Of a stretch of DNA of 38,194 nucleotides, positions 36,435 through 38,194 are shown piece after piece. Under the pieces are notes generated by a model. That model was not told the origin of the DNA, made no database searches, and saw only the letters and a list, made by a program, of their open reading frames with translations. The stretch comes from Gammaproteobacteria bacterium (lineage in GTDB: Bacteria > Pseudomonadota > Gammaproteobacteria > GCA-2400775): NCBI GenBank assembly GCA_016765075.1, contig JAESQP010000137.1, positions 1 to 38,194 on the forward strand, written 5' to 3'. The position numbers and the translations under genes were made by a program. The first letter of the stretch is position 1. Each line of letters begins with the position of its first letter.

Positions 36435-36980
36435 ATGAAGAAAGTACTGCTTATATCGAATTATGTATTTCACTATAGACTAACTATCTATAATCATTTC
36501 TATGATGAATTTAAAAAACTGGGATACGAATTTCATGTGTTGAGTAACCAATACCAGGAGTCTGATGTTGACTGTAGATTTGTCAAACATGTAAAACCAT
36601 TTTCTGTTTTTGGCTACATTAAAAAGATACGCTCAATTAGACCTGATGTGGTGATAAACTTTTTGCATCTTAAGGATAAGATGATATTTTCATTAACGTT
36701 GTATTGCAGGATTAGCAGGATACCGATGATTTATTGGAATCATGGTGTTAATTTAAGCAAATCGGATGATAAGTTGCTAGGCTTAATATACAAAACGATA
36801 CATAAGTTAAGTGACGCTGTATTGTTGTATACGCCTAATGAGTTAAAGTTCATCTCCCCATATTCCAGAGATAAAGTATTTATTGCATATAACACGCTTT
36901 GTTTTGATGCTGCCGATAGGGTCGGAATTTTGAGTAAGGATGCCGTAAAAAAAAATATTCGATTAAGGAAGAAAAAGTAA
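36435..36980 (+). CDS. Glycosyltransferase family 4, N-terminal part (frame broken)
   Basis: These 181 residues form the N-terminal acceptor domain of a GT-B glycosyltransferase: MKKVLLISNYVFHYRLTIYN, then IRPDVVINFLHLKDKM and YWNHGVNLSKSDD. The family-like sequence stops at the A9 run (codons 171-173); the last eight residues (NIRLRKKK) are an out-of-frame tail. The donor domain continues immediately in the -1 frame (36953-37498). Without slippage the product lacks the sugar-nucleotide-binding half and should be inactive. The merged length would be 354 residues, normal for the family. The start is ATG at 36435. Confidence 0.75.
   Translation: MKKVLLISNYVFHYRLTIYNHFYDEFKKLGYEFHVLSNQYQESDVDCRFVKHVKPFSVFGYIKKIRSIRPDVVINFLHLKDKMIFSLTLYCRISRIPMIYWNHGVNLSKSDDKLLGLIYKTIHKLSDAVLLYTPNELKFISPYSRDKVFIAYNTLCFDAADRVGILSKDAVKKNIRLRKKK
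36947..36955 (+). repeat. A9 slippage site joining the two halves of a GT4
   Basis: Nine A residues sit exactly where the reading frame of the glycosyltransferase must shift by -1. Ten As in the DNA or mRNA, or a -1 ribosomal slip on AAA-AAA, would fuse the halves as VKKKYSIKEEKVILFISRLV. Confidence 0.8.
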
Positions 36981-37498
36981 TATTATTTATATCGAGATTG
37001 GTGCCTTATAAAAAACTGGATTTGTTGTTACAGTTATTTTGTGAAGAAAGTGGTGTGGCTGTAGTGGTGGTTGGCCCAGGTATCGAGGAGAAGCAAGCGA
37101 AATTGATCAATGAAACGCCTCATTATTACTATTTGGGGGCGAAGTATGGAAGGGAAATTAATGAAATATACAATATGGGGGATGTGTTCAGTACGCCGGG
37201 GCATATCGGCTTGGCTTTGATTCAGGCTTTTTTTTGGGGAAAGCCGGTGGTACTTCTAAACACTAGGCATGCTCCCGAGATATTTTATATGAAAAATGGA
37301 AAAAATGGCTATCTTGTAGAAAGTTCGCGAGAGCTGAAAGAAAAAATACTCTATTTGCTAAGAAACGAAGAAGTATGTAACGAGTTTTCACGCAATGCCA
37401 GAGATACGATAGATAGAGATGCGGATATAAGTAAAATGTTTGGTGGGTTTCGAGAGGCAGTGGACTATTGTACAAATAAAAACCAGCTTAAGTTATAA
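36953..37498 (+). CDS. Glycosyltransferase family 4, C-terminal part (frame broken)
   Basis: These 181 residues are the donor-binding half of the same GT4: EEKVILFISRLVPYKKLDLL is the conserved start of the second Rossmann domain, followed by VAVVVVGPGIEE, HYYYLGAKYGREINEIYNMGDVF and PGHIGLALIQAFFWGKPVVLL. It has no good start of its own; a TTG at 36998 is the first candidate but lacks a ribosome site and would cut off the first strand. It depends on frameshifting from the upstream part. The organism may carry an inactive allele, a phase-OFF state, a slippage-expressed enzyme, or the sequence may hold a homopolymer error. Confidence 0.7.
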   Translation, partial: KYSIKEEKVILFISRLVPYKKLDLLLQLFCEESGVAVVVVGPGIEEKQAKLINETPHYYYLGAKYGREINEIYNMGDVFSTPGHIGLALIQAFFWGKPVVLLNTRHAPEIFYMKNGKNGYLVESSRELKEKILYLLRNEEVCNEFSRNARDTIDRDADISKMFGGFREAVDYCTNKNQLKL

Positions 37499-37922
37499 CT
37501 GCCCAAAACAGTGCTCAGCACTCAAGGTAAGGGCGAGGAAAACATGAAAAGCTGACTAGTAACTATATATCTTATATTGTGATGTGTGGGCGCATAATTC
37601 TAGTTGCGGGCTGTTAAAGTTTTTAGATGTTGGCTCTGAGGTTGGTATAGGTAGAGAAACGATGTTGTATTTTGTCGTGCCATTGTGTAGACCCCCCCAT
37701 CAAAGAGACAACTCTAAACTAGAGTTTTCCCGGTAAGCAAAAAAATACGGAAAGAGTTTTCTCTGGGCGAGTGAGGAGTGAAGGATTACGGTATTTGACA
37801 GGAGCCTGGTCTGACAAGGTTAGTGGCATCTGTGAGATTATATATAGTGAGGGCTTGTACGTTCGGTGTCAGCAATCACTCCTCAGCATATTGTTGCCGA
37901 GGAGTGTAAGAACAATTTTGGC
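37499..37922. other. Gene-free gap between convergent GT4 and lyase paralog
   Basis: About 425 bp with no credible gene. It has a C7 run (37692-37698), a perfect 7-bp inverted repeat AACTCTA-AAC-TAGAGTT (37710-37726), then short frames with stops. The inverted repeat and following A-rich stretch vaguely recall the leader of an IS3-type element, but no transposase motif is convincing. A strong hairpin at 37877-37906 lies near the end of the minus-strand gene. Confidence 0.45.
37877..37906 (-). terminator. Hairpin downstream of the lyase paralog
   Basis: CACTCCTC and GAGGAGTG form an 8-bp stem that continues inward, past one mismatch, with GCA/TGC around a 6-nt loop. It begins 16 bp beyond the stop of the minus-strand gene. 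A T-tract is lacking, so it may act as a Rho-dependent or mRNA-stabilising 3' end rather than a strong intrinsic terminator. Confidence 0.45.
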
Positions 37923-38194
37923 TTAATGTGTTATTGGTGAGCCAGATACGATAAAGTTATCGTAATAGTGGTATTGGTCGGCAGGCGGACGATTTCTTGG
38001 GTCGTTTGGATTGCCGCCGTAGTAGCTATACATATAAATACCGTCCCATAGTCGAGTGCTCGCAGCGTCACGCCAATTATGATTATGATCATAAATCAAC
38101 TCTCCGTCCGCCCACATCATCATTTTGCCGTTGTTTAAGCCGTTGGTGTTGACCTTTACATATTGCTCTATCTTGACCCAGCGACCACGCGGCA
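37923..38194 (-). CDS. C-terminal fragment of a second PL14-like polysaccharide lyase
   Basis: The minus-strand frame is open to the window edge and gives the last 89 residues. It reads PRGRWVKIEQYVKVN, then MWADGELIYD, YMYSYYGGNPNDPRN and YHYYDNFIVSGSPITH. It is nearly co-linear with the end of the lipoprotein at 29255-31477 (PRGRWVKIEQRVKLN, YSYYGGNPSDPRN, NFIVSASPITH), except for a loop about nine residues shorter. The DNA is clearly more diverged than the protein, so the duplication is old and held by selection. Whether this copy has the same lipoprotein and anchor domains cannot be seen. Confidence 0.72.
   Translation of the reverse strand, partial: PRGRWVKIEQYVKVNTNGLNNGKMMMWADGELIYDHNHNWRDAASTRLWDGIYMYSYYGGNPNDPRNRPPADQYHYYDNFIVSGSPITH

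Noticed and set aside
1-38194. CRISPR arrays, tRNA or rRNA genes, integrase with attachment sites
   Set aside because: No regularly spaced direct repeats, no tRNA-like cloverleaf or rRNA sequence, and no integrase were seen on reading both strands.

Overview
The window reads as chromosomal DNA of a gammaproteobacterium of moderate GC. The housekeeping proteins (RsmE, MetF, AhcY, MetK, Tkt, Gap, Pgk, Pyk, class II Fba) are of gammaproteobacterial or betaproteobacterial character. The envelope genes include an exosortase-associated (PEP-CTERM/Prs-Eps) exopolysaccharide system and an AlgD that closely resembles the Pseudomonas enzyme. No rRNA, tRNA or CRISPR array was seen.

Layout. (1) 1-279 is the 3' end of a CheB/ChpB-type methylesterase gene. 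(2) 294-4454, minus strand, is a compact operon metK-ahcY-metF-rsmE: the activated-methyl cycle plus an SAM-dependent rRNA methyltransferase. It starts from a candidate sigma70 promoter with a leader of about 225 nt. (3) 4954-11993, plus strand, is tkt-gap-pgk-pyk-fba, the lower glycolysis/gluconeogenesis and pentose-phosphate trunk. Short hairpins lie between several of its genes, and a strong bidirectional terminator follows fba. (4) 12078-13406, minus strand, is ugd (UDP-glucose dehydrogenase). (5) 13627-18372 is prsK-prsR and an ExeA-like ATPase, the regulatory and ATPase part of an exosortase/EPS locus. (6) 18491-23215 is epsL-epsE-epsF-epsG: outer-membrane barrel, export channel, Wzz-like co-polymerase and BY-kinase-like ATPase. 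(7) 23501-28828 is a Wzy-like polymerase, a GT4, algD and a second GT4. (8) 29255-38194 is a more AT-rich accessory stretch: a polysaccharide-lyase lipoprotein, a relic of an IS5-type transposase, a CapK-like adenylate-forming enzyme, a heparinase II/III-like lyase, a GT2, a GT4 split by a -1 frameshift at an A9 run, and the end of a second, opposed lyase paralog.

Working model (inference). Fructose-6-phosphate from the central pathway can feed GDP-mannose, which AlgD oxidises to GDP-mannuronate. Glucose-1-phosphate feeds UDP-glucose, which Ugd oxidises to UDP-glucuronate. The glycosyltransferases would build a uronate-containing repeat unit, polymerised by the Wzy-like protein and exported by EpsE/F/G/L. 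PrsK/PrsR probably activates this at sigma54 promoters, one candidate lying just ahead of epsL. The lyases would trim or release the polymer. No exosortase, flippase, initiating sugar transferase or Alg8/Alg44-type synthase is visible, so the locus is incomplete here and is not a standard alginate operon. Three slip-prone tracts (A9, C9 and a 6-nt glycine repeat) sit in the distal surface genes and raise the possibility of phase variation.
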